64,000 nucleotides of DNA from Komagataeibacter xylinus (GCF_004302915.1 NZ_QQBI01000015.1:1-64000), one strand, 5' to 3'; shown: positions 50,159 through 59,723, numbered from the stretch's first letter. A program made the numbers and translations. The notes: a model not told the origin generated them from the letters alone.

Positions 50159-51238
50159 CTATGCCAGCGCCGCCATGCGCTGCAACACCGCACTCCCTGC
50201 CTGCATGAAGGCCGCCGGGCTGAAATGCTGCGCCACATAGGCCCGCGCCGCCCGCCCCATGGGCGCAAGGCGTTCGGGCTGGCGCAGGGCCTGCTCGAGC
50301 TTGCCTGCCAGTTCATGCGGGCGGCGGGGGCGGACATGCCAGCCGCTGACCCCTTCGGTAATGGAATGCGTCATCTCGCCCACGGTGCTGCCCAGCACCG
50401 GCAGGCCCGTGTTCATCGCCTCGTGGGCGGCAATGCAGAACCCTTCCTGCCGCGAGGGCTGAACATAGAGATGGCAGTCCCGCAGGAACGCCGCCGTATC
50501 CTCGACATAACCCGCGAAGTGCACCTGATCCAGCCCGTGGCGCTGGCAGAAGCCCTGAAGCCGCGCATGCTCTGCCCCCTCGCCGCCTATGGTGACCTTG
50601 TAGGGCGGCAGGCCGGGCACATCACGCAGGGCCAGCAGCGCGCGGAACAGCACGTCATACCCCTTGGATGGATCAAGCCGCCCCAGCGAGCCGATCTGTA
50701 CCACCTCGCCCGCCCGCCACGGCGCGGCGGGTGCCAGATCAGGATCAATGCGGAAGATGGGCCATGACATGACCCGGTCGGCAGGCAGGGCGAGCCGCTG
50801 GCGGGTCAGTTCGGTCACGTAGCCTGAATCGCCCACCCATAACCGGCTGCGGTTGCGCATGAGCCGCAGCAGGGCGAGGTTGGCAGGCTTGAGAAAGGCG
50901 TTGTGCTGCCAGCTCACCACCGGAATGCCCTGGCGCAGCCCCACAAGCTGCCCGAGCAGGGTGGCACGGGTGAGCGATGTCCAGATATGGGTTGGCTGCA
51001 CCTTGCGCACCCAGGCATCAAGCCGGTGCAGCATCAGCGCGGGAGATGACGTATCCTCGGCCAGCACGACCGGCTCAAGCCCGGCCTTGCGCAGGGCGGG
51101 CATGGCGCGCCCATTGCGCGGGGAGAGAGCGGCGACCTCGACACTGTGCCCGTTGGCGCGGCACACCTCCACGATATCGGGTATGGGCAGGGCAGCGCCA
51201 CCACCCTCGAACGTGTTGATGACATAGGCGATCCGCAT
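50159..51238 (-). CDS. Glycosyltransferase family 4 protein
   Basis: A 359-residue GT-B glycosyltransferase starting MRIAYVINTFEGGGAALPI; GGAGGAGAG precedes the ATG at 51238. The C-terminal nucleotide-sugar domain shows IGSLGRLDPSKGYDVLFRAL and the EX7E motif within SRQEGFCIAAHEAMNTGLPVL. The sugar and acceptor are unknown; the neighbour is a CDP-glycerol-transferase-like gene on the same strand, so both may act on a surface polysaccharide or lipopolysaccharide. Confidence 0.88.
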   Translation of the reverse strand: MRIAYVINTFEGGGAALPIPDIVEVCRANGHSVEVAALSPRNGRAMPALRKAGLEPVVLAEDTSSPALMLHRLDAWVRKVQPTHIWTSLTRATLLGQLVGLRQGIPVVSWQHNAFLKPANLALLRLMRNRSRLWVGDSGYVTELTRQRLALPADRVMSWPIFRIDPDLAPAAPWRAGEVVQIGSLGRLDPSKGYDVLFRALLALRDVPGLPPYKVTIGGEGAEHARLQGFCQRHGLDQVHFAGYVEDTAAFLRDCHLYVQPSRQEGFCIAAHEAMNTGLPVLGSTVGEMTHSITEGVSGWHVRPRRPHELAGKLEQALRQPERLAPMGRAARAYVAQHFSPAAFMQAGSAVLQRMAALA

Positions 51239-51281
51239 GACCCTCTCCTCCCACACCGACGGTCATGGGTTCTCTCAGCTT

Positions 51282-52442
51282 TCAGGCGGCGGATGTTTTA
51301 CCATGCGAGAGGAAATACACAATGTCCCGGGCGGCGCGGCTGGCGGCACTCTCATCGGGCACGGTATGGAAGGTGGCGGCAAATGCCTCCTGCTGGCGGG
51401 GGCCATAAAGGGCCTGCTGCGCCTGCGCTACGGCAAGCGCATGGGGCAGTTCATCCACCCGGTCGATCACCTGCCCCATGTTCCAGTGGGCATAGCTGGG
51501 ATTGTCGCGCCACCGGGCCTTGTGCGAATTGAGGAAGATGCATGGCCGCGGCTGGTAGATCCATTCATAGATCTGGCTGCTGACATCACCGAGGTAGATA
51601 TCGGCCCCGCACACATAGGACATGTCGACCGAGTTGGCGCTGCCGGTATCGATCAGGATATGCGACAGGTTGCGGATTTTCTGCGGTATCATCCGGCGCA
51701 GGCGCAGCCTGCGGTGCTCGACCGATGTATGCAGGTTGCGCCTGAACAGCATGACATGGGGCGCAAAGATCAGGTTGTAGTCATCCTGCCGCGCAAACCA
51801 GTCCAGCACCTCAAGCCCCATGTCCCACCATGAGGACAGGACGGGATCGAAATGCGGGTTGTACAGCACGGTCGGGCGGTCGTTATCAAAAAACCGGCGG
51901 CGCCTGGACAGGTCAACGATATCGAATTTGGGGTAGCCAACCACGGAATGCGCATCGGGGCGAATGAGGCCTTTAGCCTGCATGCGCTCACGCGTCTTTT
52001 CACCGGGCAGCAGCACCAGGTCGAAAAACCGCGTCACGTCGCGAAAGCCGATGGAGCGGTCGCCCGCGCCGTGGGGGAAGTAGATCAGCTTGATATCGAG
52101 CCGGAAATGGCTCTTGAGCAGGGCCGATGTGGTCTCGGGCACCACCAGCGCGTCAAAGCGGGAGAACAGGCGGATATTCTCGCGCAGGTTGGCAATGCGG
52201 CGGAACGGCAGGAAGGAACGGGCCACCACGTTGACGGCGCGCGCAAGCAGGCTGATGTCGATGCGCACGAAGGTCACATCATGCGCGCAGGCACCGACCG
52301 TGCGGCGTACATGCGCCTCCTGCTCCACCGATGAGGTAATGACCGTAACATCCTGCCCCAATGCAACCAGCTGGCAGATGATGGGGGCCGTATGCGAAAC
52401 CTGGTGGATACAGTCGTGGTTGAACAGAAAGCCGATCTTCAT
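51282..52442 (-). CDS. CDP-glycerol glycerophosphotransferase-like / GT-B protein
   Basis: A protein of about 386 residues. MKIGFLFNHDCIHQVSHTAPI opens a GT-B-like N-domain. The C-domain has VLYNPHFDPVLSSWWDMG and GADIYLGDVSSQIYEWIYQ followed by PRPCIFLN, which resembles the DxSS..E and P-I-F motifs of the TagB/TagF glycerophosphotransferase family. The start is unclear among ATGs at 52457 and 52442. A role in transferring glycerol phosphate or a sugar to a surface glycan is inferred. It precedes the GT4 gene by 43 bases on the same strand. Confidence 0.6.
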   Translation of the reverse strand: MKIGFLFNHDCIHQVSHTAPIICQLVALGQDVTVITSSVEQEAHVRRTVGACAHDVTFVRIDISLLARAVNVVARSFLPFRRIANLRENIRLFSRFDALVVPETTSALLKSHFRLDIKLIYFPHGAGDRSIGFRDVTRFFDLVLLPGEKTRERMQAKGLIRPDAHSVVGYPKFDIVDLSRRRRFFDNDRPTVLYNPHFDPVLSSWWDMGLEVLDWFARQDDYNLIFAPHVMLFRRNLHTSVEHRRLRLRRMIPQKIRNLSHILIDTGSANSVDMSYVCGADIYLGDVSSQIYEWIYQPRPCIFLNSHKARWRDNPSYAHWNMGQVIDRVDELPHALAVAQAQQALYGPRQQEAFAATFHTVPDESAASRAARDIVYFLSHGKTSAA

Positions 52443-52624
52443 GCCATGCAATGTCATGCCTGTAACTATGTCGGTTTTTTACCGCGATAAAGAGCCGCGG
52501 ATCATGGCCTTGGCCGCTTTTAGCATCTCCGGCAACGGGGGAGAATACCCTATCCCCATCCCGTTCTTTTTATTGCCTGACGTTTGTGCGAACAGGCATG
52601 CCGCCATCACGTGTGCGTGTACCC

Positions 52625-53572
52625 TCAGGCGCAGGCCAGGGCGGGGCTGCGGCTTTCAAGCCCGATCCGCGCGATATTGAACGGCGTGGTCTGGTATATC
52701 TGGTTGATCCAGTTGGCCGCCAGCAGGTGCGCATGCGCGCGCCAGCGGTTGATGGGGCGCTGGCCCGGGTCATCATGCGGGAAGTAGTTGTGCGGCACCG
52801 CAATATCGAGGCCCCTTTCGCGGTCGCGGAAATATTCTTCGGCCAGCGAGGTGGAATCATATTCAAGGTGGTTGAACATGTGCAGCGCATGGTGGCGCGG
52901 GTCATCCAGCAGGCACAGGCCAGTCTCGGGGCTTTCGGCCAGGACGGTCATGTCAGTGCCACGCGGCAGGTCGGCGCGCCGCACCTCCGTCCAGCGTGAG
53001 ACGGGAATGGACAGGTCATCGGCAAAGCCGAGCAGGTAGGGCGAGGCCGGGACAAGGATGCGGTGGTCATACACCCCGAACGCCTTGCAGGCGAGCGCAT
53101 GCTTGGGCATGCCATGAAAGTGGTGCACCGCCGCCTGGGCGGCCCAGCAGATGTTGAAACATCGGTGCACGTTGGTCCGGGTCCAGTCGAACACGCGGCG
53201 CAGTTCATCCCAGTATGTCACTTCCGCAAAGGGCAGGCGCTCGACCGGTGCCCCGGTGATGATGAAGCCATCGAAGCGCGCGCCGCGCACCTCCTCCCAC
53301 GCCCGGTAGAACGAGGTCATGTGACTGGCTGAAGCATTGCGTGGCACATGCCCGCTCATGCGCACCAGCGTGAGTTCGACCTGCAGCGGTGTTGCCCCGA
53401 TGAGGCGGGCGATCTGGGTCTCGGTGCGGATCTTGTCGGGCATGAGGTTGAGCAGGCCGATGCGCAGCGGGCGGATATCCTGCCGGATGGCGTCGGTTTC
53501 GCCCATCACCATCACGCCCTCGGCCTCAAGCGTACCGCGGGCGGGGAGATCATCGGGTATTCTTATGGGCAT
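52625..53572 (-). CDS. metA: Homoserine O-acyltransferase, MetA family (predicted O-acetyltransferase)
   Basis: A 315-residue MetA. With the ATG at 53572 the catalytic residues fall at the canonical numbers: C142 ([10 protein letters not shown]), H235 and E237 (MFNHLEYDS). The specificity residue 111 is Glu ([11 protein letters not shown]); in this family Glu111 favours acetyl-CoA and Gly111 succinyl-CoA, so the product is predicted to be O-acetylhomoserine. It starts methionine synthesis from homoserine. The long frame to 53710 is discounted because it would shift this numbering. A structured leader of about 200 bases lies upstream. Confidence 0.9.
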   Translation of the reverse strand: MPIRIPDDLPARGTLEAEGVMVMGETDAIRQDIRPLRIGLLNLMPDKIRTETQIARLIGATPLQVELTLVRMSGHVPRNASASHMTSFYRAWEEVRGARFDGFIITGAPVERLPFAEVTYWDELRRVFDWTRTNVHRCFNICWAAQAAVHHFHGMPKHALACKAFGVYDHRILVPASPYLLGFADDLSIPVSRWTEVRRADLPRGTDMTVLAESPETGLCLLDDPRHHALHMFNHLEYDSTSLAEEYFRDRERGLDIAVPHNYFPHDDPGQRPINRWRAHAHLLAANWINQIYQTTPFNIARIGLESRSPALACA

Positions 53573-53778
53573 TGCCGCGTCCGTCCTCCATTGTGTGGGG
53601 CGTGACGCGCTGCGTGGCATGATCCGCTTGGTTGCCGGCCTGGCCACATCCTCCCTTGCGGGAGCGCCACCTTGCCCGGAACGGCAGGTTGGCGTTGGGC
53701 GTCGCCCCAACTCCTGATGCTGGCTGCGGTTTTACGTGTTTTGCGTTACGGGTGCAAGACTAGGCCGCCCCTGTGCGC
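53573..53778 (-). promoter_or_regulatory. Structured leader upstream of metA (candidate regulatory RNA)
   Basis: About 200 non-coding bases between metA and the GGDEF/EAL gene. On the minus strand there are a GTTGGG/CCCAAC hairpin, a CTCCC-GCAA-GGGAG GNRA tetraloop hairpin, and a GTGGC..GCCAC helix enclosing CCGGCAACC. Such hairpins suggest a cis-acting RNA, and methionine genes are often controlled by SAM riboswitches, but I could not match a known SAM class. Confidence 0.3.
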
Positions 53779-55923
53779 TCAGGCATGGGTCAGGATGCTC
53801 TGGCGGATCATCTCCGATGGCTGCGGGCGACCGAGCAGGAAGCCCTGCACCTGGTTGCACCCAAGCGCGTTGAGGTGCGCCCACTGGTCGTGTGTTTCTA
53901 CCCCTTCCGCCGTGATGGGAATGTCCATGCTCTGCGCCAGGCTGATGATGGCGCGGATGATGCCCGCGGCCCCGCGCTCGGGCAGTTCCTGCACGAAGGA
54001 GCGGTCGATCTTGATTTTCTGGAAGCGGAACGAGCGCAGGTAGCCCAGCGAGGAATAGCCGGTGCCGAAATCATCAAGCACGATGCTGCACCCGATCTGG
54101 CCCAGCCTGTGCAGGATGTCGCGGTTGGTGGCGCTGTTCTGCACGAAGATGTTTTCGGTAATCTCGACTTCAAGCCGCGCCGGCGCGAGGCCCGAGCACG
54201 CCAGGGCCCCTTCCACAATGCTCAGGAAACGCGGGTTGCGCAGCTGGATGGGCGAGACATTGACCGCAATGCGCACCTGCTCGGGCCAGCCCGCAGCCTC
54301 AAGGCAGGCGGCGCGCAGCACCCATTCACCAAGGTCGTGGATCAGGCCGTTTTCCTCGGCCAGGCCCACGAACTGGTCGGGCGGGATCATGCCGCGCACG
54401 GGGTGATGCCAGCGCACCAGCGCCTCGCACGCGCTGATGCGGTTGCCCGGCATGGGATAGAGCGGCTGGAAATGCAGCGTCAGCGCATTGCCCGCAATGG
54501 CCGCGCGCAGTTCGTTGCCAAGGCGCGCGCGGGTCTGGATTTCATCACGCAGGTCGGCATCAAAGAACTGGAAGCCGTTGCGCCCGAGCGACTTGGCGCG
54601 ATACAGCGCAATATCGGCATGCTGCAAAAGGAGTTCGGCATTCTCGCCATCCTGCGGGTACAGCGCAGCACCTATACTGGCGCCAATGACGATATGGTGC
54701 CCGTCGATGATGTAAGGTTTGCTGACGGTCTCGACAATCTCTCGCGCGCGGCCGGTCAGCTCGTTCGGGTCGGGCACATGGGGCCAGATGATGGCGAACT
54801 CGTCGCCGCCCAGCCTTGCCACGAGGTCTTCAGGACGGCTGCACGCCTTCAGCCGGGCGGAGACCAGCTGCAGCAGCGTATCGCCCGCCGCATGGCCATA
54901 CACGTCATTGACGGTCTTGAAATAATCAAGGTCGATGCACAGCAGCGTCGCACTCAGGCCGGGGGTGCAGCTGGCCTCGAGCCGGGCGGAGAACAGGGCG
55001 CGGTTGGCCAGCCCGGTCAGCGGGTCGTAATGGGCAAGCTGCTCGACGCGGTGCTGGGCGTTGCGCTGTGCGGTCACGTCATCGGCCACGCACATTTCCC
55101 ACCGCGCGCCGCCACGCTCATCGGTAATGGTGACATGGCGGGTGGCAATGGCGCGCGCGGTGCCGTTGTGGTCGCACAGGACCTGCTCTGCTGCCTGCGC
55201 GCCGCCTGCCGCGCGGCTGAGCAGCAGGTGGCCGATCTCGTCGGCATCGAACACATCATCGACCTTGCGTTCCAGCAGCAGGTCGCGCGTGCAGCCCATC
55301 ATTTCCTCCGCCGCGCGATTGACCAGCACGGGGTAATCATCGCGCGTGGAGCGCACGATCAGGGCGGAGGGAATGTTCTCGACAATGGTGTCGATGAACA
55401 GCTTGTCGCGCAAGATGCGTTTATTGGCCCGCTTCAGGTCTTCCGCCGCCGCCTTCAGCCCCGAGGCGGAGGCGAGGGCATGGGAATGCGAGGCGTTGAT
55501 CAGGTCCAGCGCCGAGCCGGTGCCGTGATAGCGCCCCGCCTTTGTCACGATATAGCCGCGCATGAGGTCGGAGGGCTGGGACATGAGCGCGCGCGCCGTA
55601 AACTCGGCAGAGGGAATGCCGGCATCGATCATGACCGGGCGATCATCCATCAGCAGCGCCACGGGGCGGCGGTTGAACAGCGCATGGCCAAACCGGCCCG
55701 ATACCTTGAGGAAGAAGGCCTGCCGCTCCACCAGCCCCACTGGCGCGTCGTGCTGGTCCACCACCGCCACCAGCATCAGCGCCGGGTCATTGTGAAACAG
55801 CTCGAACAGGCGCTCGCCCAGTGCATCCGGCCCGATCACGGGGCCCTGGCAGGCGATATCGCCCATGGTCATGAAGGCCTGCCGGACTGGCGAAGCTGGC
55901 GGGGCTGCGATATCGTTCATCAT
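53779..55923 (-). CDS. GGDEF/EAL cyclic-di-GMP protein with CBS-like and PAS domains
   Basis: A protein of about 714 residues without membrane segments. Residues about 15-145 contain two CBS-like halves (LMLVAVVDQHDAPVGLVERQAF), then a PAS domain (about 175-285; FIDTIVENIPSALIV). The GGDEF domain has an intact ARLGGDEFAII near residue 372, preceded by an RPED inhibitory site (RxxD). The EAL domain keeps CEALVRWHHP, NVSPIQL, EITENIF, DDFGTGYSS, KIDRSF and AEGVET, all expected for activity. It may both make and break c-di-GMP, under control of a ligand or redox signal. In acetic acid bacteria c-di-GMP controls cellulose synthesis. GGAAC precedes ATG 55923. Confidence 0.88.
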   Translation of the reverse strand: MMNDIAAPPASPVRQAFMTMGDIACQGPVIGPDALGERLFELFHNDPALMLVAVVDQHDAPVGLVERQAFFLKVSGRFGHALFNRRPVALLMDDRPVMIDAGIPSAEFTARALMSQPSDLMRGYIVTKAGRYHGTGSALDLINASHSHALASASGLKAAAEDLKRANKRILRDKLFIDTIVENIPSALIVRSTRDDYPVLVNRAAEEMMGCTRDLLLERKVDDVFDADEIGHLLLSRAAGGAQAAEQVLCDHNGTARAIATRHVTITDERGGARWEMCVADDVTAQRNAQHRVEQLAHYDPLTGLANRALFSARLEASCTPGLSATLLCIDLDYFKTVNDVYGHAAGDTLLQLVSARLKACSRPEDLVARLGGDEFAIIWPHVPDPNELTGRAREIVETVSKPYIIDGHHIVIGASIGAALYPQDGENAELLLQHADIALYRAKSLGRNGFQFFDADLRDEIQTRARLGNELRAAIAGNALTLHFQPLYPMPGNRISACEALVRWHHPVRGMIPPDQFVGLAEENGLIHDLGEWVLRAACLEAAGWPEQVRIAVNVSPIQLRNPRFLSIVEGALACSGLAPARLEVEITENIFVQNSATNRDILHRLGQIGCSIVLDDFGTGYSSLGYLRSFRFQKIKIDRSFVQELPERGAAGIIRAIISLAQSMDIPITAEGVETHDQWAHLNALGCNQVQGFLLGRPQPSEMIRQSILTHA

Positions 55924-56418
55924 GCAATGTTCCACAACCATTTCAAAGCGGAGGGGGCCATGCCCGCGCCAGCGTTCAACAGGCGCATGACAGCCCGCCC
56001 TGCCAGCCCGCGAACCGGGGCCGCGTGCATTCGACGCATGGGCCCATCATGATGTCGCTCCGAACCGGCAGGTCATATTCATCATTCCTTAACCACGGCC
56101 CCTTCATCTAGCCGCCCCGCCTGCCCGCATGTGTTATGTTTTCAATACATTTTTATTATGTTTTTATGAACAGATGCCAAAAACACAGTATAAATCAGCG
56201 ATTGATACAATATCTCGCTCCCGGCTCCCTTCCGGGCCGCCTTATTTGCGCCACGTCCCTGCCCCACGCTGGCCCGCGTAGCGGGGCAGACGACAGGGCA
56301 CGCGACCCGTGCCACAATCGGGCACGATTGTTTGTATAAACGCCACCCTGCGCGCCTGCGTTATATGCAGGCAGGCGCGAAAGCCCGCGCAGGATTGGTT
56401 AGGAACGAGAAAGAACCC
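55924..56418. other. Long non-coding stretch between divergent genes
   Basis: Nearly 500 bases hold the 5' regions of the GGDEF/EAL and phosphohexomutase genes. Bases 56133-56215 are AT-rich and likely promoter DNA. Closer to the mutase are a hairpin CGTGCC/GGCACG (about 56308-56326), a palindrome GTTTGTATAAAC (about 56330-56341), and a GCCTGC/GCAGGC hairpin (about 56354-56372). I see no convincing ORF or tRNA. Confidence 0.4.
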
Positions 56419-57885
56419 ATGAAGATAGCCCAGTGGATGCAGCATTCCGGCGTCGCGTTTGGAACGAGCGGCGCGCGCGGCCTTGTCAGCGCGATGAAGG
56501 ATTCGGTCTGCTTCGCCTACACCGTAGGCTACCTGCGGCACCTGGCCAGCCTTGGCGAGTTCGCGCCGGGCGCGGCCGTGGCCATAGCGGGCGACCTGCG
56601 CCCGAGCACGCCGCGCATCCTGCGCGCCTGTGCCGCCGCGATCCGTTACATGGATGGCGTGCCGGTGTTTTGCGGTTACGTGCCCACACCGGCTTTGTGC
56701 CTGCATGCGTTTGCGCATGGCATGCCCTCGCTCATGGTCACGGGCAGTCATATCCCGGCAGATCGCAACGGCATCAAGTTCAACCGCGCGCGCGGCGAGT
56801 TCCTCAAGCCTGACGAGGCGGCGATGCGCGAGCTGGATGTGAGCTTGCCCGAAGGCTGGTTCGATACCGAGGGTACGCTCACCGCGCCGCCCGACCTGCC
56901 CCCCGTGACCGACGTGGTGCCCGGCTTCGTGGCCCGCTACCGCGACTTTTTTGGCGCCGATGCGCTGGCGGGGCTGAAACTGGGCATCTACCAGCATTCC
57001 GCCGTGGGGCGCGACGTGTTGGTGCAGATTGTCGAGGCCCTTGGTGCCACCGCCGTGCCACTTGGCCGCATGGACAGCTTCATCCCCGTCGATACCGAAG
57101 CCGTCCGCCCCGAGGATGCCGCCCTCGCCCGCCAGTGGGCCGCCGATGGCACGCTGGACGCCATCCTGACCACTGATGGCGATTCCGACCGCCCGCTGCT
57201 GGCCGACCGGCATGGCGCATGGCTGCGCGGCGACGTGCTGGGCATTCTGGCGGCCCGTTTCCTGGCTGCCCGCGCCGTGGCGACGCCGGTCAGCAGCAAC
57301 ACGGCGCTGGAGCAGGCCGGGTTTGCCGATCAGGTGCAGCGCACGCGCATCGGCTCGCCCTACGTGGTCGCGGCCATGACGCAGGCAGCGGGCGATGGGC
57401 ATGAACCATCGGTCGGGTATGAAGCCAATGGCGGCTTCCTGCTGGCAAGCCCGGTCACGCGCGGCGGGCGCACGCTGGCAGCACTCCCCACGCGGGATTC
57501 CGTGCTGCCCATGATCTGCGCGCTCGTGGCCGCGCGCGAGGCCGGCACCGACCTTGCCGGTCTTGTCGCCACCCTGCCCCGCCGCTTTACGCTGAGCGAC
57601 CGGCTGAAGGACATGCCCACCGCGCAGAGCACCGCCCACATTGCCGCCCTGCGCCGCGACCCGGCACAGGGCGCGGACGCGCTGGGCCTGACCGGCGCCT
57701 GCGGCGCGCTGGCCCATGTGGATGAAACCGATGGCCTGCGCATGACCTTTGCGGGCGACGAGGTCATTCACCTCCGCCCCTCAGGCAACGCGCCGGAACT
57801 GCGTGTGTATGTGGAGGCCGAAAGCCCCGAACGGGCGGCGCAACTGTTGCACACCGGGCTTGAGGCCGTCAGCGCATGGCGCTGA
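56419..57885 (+). CDS. Phosphohexomutase (phosphomannomutase/phosphoglucomutase family)
   Basis: A 488-residue four-domain mutase. Motifs in order: FGTSGARGLV (N-terminal), the phosphoserine loop VTGSHIPADRNGIKF, the Mg2+ site TTDGDSDRPLL, the sugar-recognition loop YEANGGFLLAS, and the phosphate-binding RPSGNAPELRVYVE. It moves phosphate between C6 and C1 of mannose, glucose or similar sugars, supplying NDP-sugars for polysaccharides. Domain motifs show the family but not the sugar. Start ATG 56419 follows AGAAAG. Confidence 0.88.
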   Translation: MKIAQWMQHSGVAFGTSGARGLVSAMKDSVCFAYTVGYLRHLASLGEFAPGAAVAIAGDLRPSTPRILRACAAAIRYMDGVPVFCGYVPTPALCLHAFAHGMPSLMVTGSHIPADRNGIKFNRARGEFLKPDEAAMRELDVSLPEGWFDTEGTLTAPPDLPPVTDVVPGFVARYRDFFGADALAGLKLGIYQHSAVGRDVLVQIVEALGATAVPLGRMDSFIPVDTEAVRPEDAALARQWAADGTLDAILTTDGDSDRPLLADRHGAWLRGDVLGILAARFLAARAVATPVSSNTALEQAGFADQVQRTRIGSPYVVAAMTQAAGDGHEPSVGYEANGGFLLASPVTRGGRTLAALPTRDSVLPMICALVAAREAGTDLAGLVATLPRRFTLSDRLKDMPTAQSTAHIAALRRDPAQGADALGLTGACGALAHVDETDGLRMTFAGDEVIHLRPSGNAPELRVYVEAESPERAAQLLHTGLEAVSAWR

Positions 57886-58038
57886 ACCCGCGGCCCGCGC
57901 AGCACTGAAGGCATGCGCCTGCCCATGCCGCGGGGCTTCCAACCCCGGGCATTCGGGACCACAATGGGGCCAGCCGTCATGACCCGATCTGGCGCATGAC
58001 ACACGCTTTTCCCTGCAATGAGCTGCCAGGACCCTCGC

Positions 58039-59646
58039 ATGCCCCATCCCGATCCCCTGCCCGCGCCCCGCCCGTGGCGTCCTTACCGGCACGCCATGGC
58101 TGGTGCCCTGCTTGCCGCCCCGCTCATGATGGCCAGTGCCTGCGCCGCACGGGCCACAAGCTGTAGCGACCTTGCCCGCCACGCCCTGCCCGATGCCACC
58201 TTCACCACCGTTGAAACCGTAAAGGCGGGAAGCTGGCACGCCCCGCAGGACCAGCTCAGCCACATCATGTCCACGCCGGGCATGAACCTGGCCGGGCACC
58301 CGACCGAGGCCGCGAACCCCGCCTTCTGCCGCGTGGCCCTGACCCTGCACCCGACGGCGGATTCCCACATCCGCACCGAAATCTGGCTGCCGCTCAAGGG
58401 CTGGAACGGCAGGTTGCTGGGCGTGGGCAATTTTGGCTGGGCCGGTTCGCTCATGTATGACGGCATGGCCACGGGCATAAGTGAAGGCTATGCGGTAGCC
58501 AGCACCGATACCGGGCATGACAGCGCCACCCCCGAGGGCCAGGGCGGCCGCTTTACGCTGGGCCACCCCGAGAAAATGATCGATTACGCCTACCGCGCCG
58601 ACCACCTGATGACGGTCGCGGCCAAGGCGCTGGTCAGAACATTCTATGGCCACGAGGCCACGCATGCCTACTGGATCGGCTGCTCGCTGGGCGGGCTCGA
58701 AGGACTGATCGAGGCCAAACGCTACCCCGAGGATTATGACGGCATCGTAGCGGGCGCGCCGCCCAACCCGATTGTCAATTTCAATGCCGAACAGCTCTGG
58801 GCGGGGTGGATGAGCTATCATGACCCCGCGCTGCGCGTATCACACGACAAGTTCCGGCTGCTCAATGCTGCAGTGATGAATGCCTGCGCGGGGCCGGTGG
58901 GCAGGAAGCAGGGCTTTGTGGATGAACCGGATCGCTGCGCCTTCAGGCCCGAGCAGATCCTGTGCAAGACAGGCAGCAACACGGCCAATTGCCTGACCGC
59001 CGATGAAGTGCGCGCAGCCCGCAACATCTATCAGGGCCCCGTTGACCCGCAGACGCACACGGTCATCTTCCCCGGCCCGGCCAAGGGCAGCGAGGACGGT
59101 TTCTCGGCTGACGGCAAGGCTTTCCCCGTAGCGCTCGACCTGTTCAGATACGCAGCCTTCCAGAACCCGGACTGGGACTGGACCACCCTGAAATGGGATA
59201 CCGACGTGCAGGAGGCCACCCGCAAGGTCGGCCCGCTTTTGCACGTGGATGACAACCTTGCGCCCTTCCTGGCCCGTGGCGGCAGGCTGCTGCTCTATAT
59301 CGGCTGGAATGACGGCCATAACCCCCAGCAACTCGCCACCTACTACCAGGCCGTGCAGCGCCGCGCGGGCGCTGCCGGGCATGACGGGGTCAGGCTCATC
59401 ACCATTCCCGGCATGGAGCACTGCCATGGTGGCGCCGGGTGCGACACCTTCAGCAAGCTTGGCGCAATCGACAACTGGGTCAGCCACGGGCAGGCGCCTG
59501 ACATGATCGTGGCCGCCCGCGTTGAGGAGGGAAAGATCGTGCGCACCCGCCCGCTCTGCGCCTGGCCTGCCGTTGCGCGTTATGACGGGCAGGGCGACAT
59601 GGATGATGCCCGCAGCTTTGCCTGTGTTACACCCGGCGTGAACTGA
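58039..59646 (+). CDS. Tannase/feruloyl esterase family protein
   Basis: A 535-residue exported alpha/beta hydrolase. A signal region (AGALLAAPLMMASACAARA) is followed by the catalytic domain: the nucleophile serine is in IGCSLGGLEGLIEAKRYP, the acid-His part is near PGMEHCHGGAGC, and neighbouring cysteines (GCS, HCHGGAGC) match the CS-D-HC disulfide-linked triad of this family. It should hydrolyse gallate or hydroxycinnamate esters from plants in the periplasm or outside. CCAGGACC precedes ATG 58039; ATG 58018 is the alternative. Confidence 0.85.
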   Translation: MPHPDPLPAPRPWRPYRHAMAGALLAAPLMMASACAARATSCSDLARHALPDATFTTVETVKAGSWHAPQDQLSHIMSTPGMNLAGHPTEAANPAFCRVALTLHPTADSHIRTEIWLPLKGWNGRLLGVGNFGWAGSLMYDGMATGISEGYAVASTDTGHDSATPEGQGGRFTLGHPEKMIDYAYRADHLMTVAAKALVRTFYGHEATHAYWIGCSLGGLEGLIEAKRYPEDYDGIVAGAPPNPIVNFNAEQLWAGWMSYHDPALRVSHDKFRLLNAAVMNACAGPVGRKQGFVDEPDRCAFRPEQILCKTGSNTANCLTADEVRAARNIYQGPVDPQTHTVIFPGPAKGSEDGFSADGKAFPVALDLFRYAAFQNPDWDWTTLKWDTDVQEATRKVGPLLHVDDNLAPFLARGGRLLLYIGWNDGHNPQQLATYYQAVQRRAGAAGHDGVRLITIPGMEHCHGGAGCDTFSKLGAIDNWVSHGQAPDMIVAARVEEGKIVRTRPLCAWPAVARYDGQGDMDDARSFACVTPGVN

Positions 59647-59665
59647 TTTAAAAAACCACGGAAAA

Positions 59666-59691
59666 CGCCGCCTTTTTGACAGAAGGCGGCG
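59666..59691 (+). repeat. Palindromic intergenic element, copy E
   Basis: CGCCGCCTTTTTGACAGAAGGCGGCG lies 20 bases after the esterase stop and is followed by CCCGGAAACGTCCG. It sits between convergent genes. Confidence 0.72.
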
Positions 59692-59723
59692 CCCGGAAAC
59701 GTCCGTTATTTAAAAAACCCTTT

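Noticed and set aside
53573-53778. SAM-I riboswitch upstream of metA
   Set aside because: CCGGCAACC is present, but the GAGGGA-loop and the AAGGUGCUAA element in the right order are not, and the closing stem cannot be drawn; kept only as an unclassified candidate.
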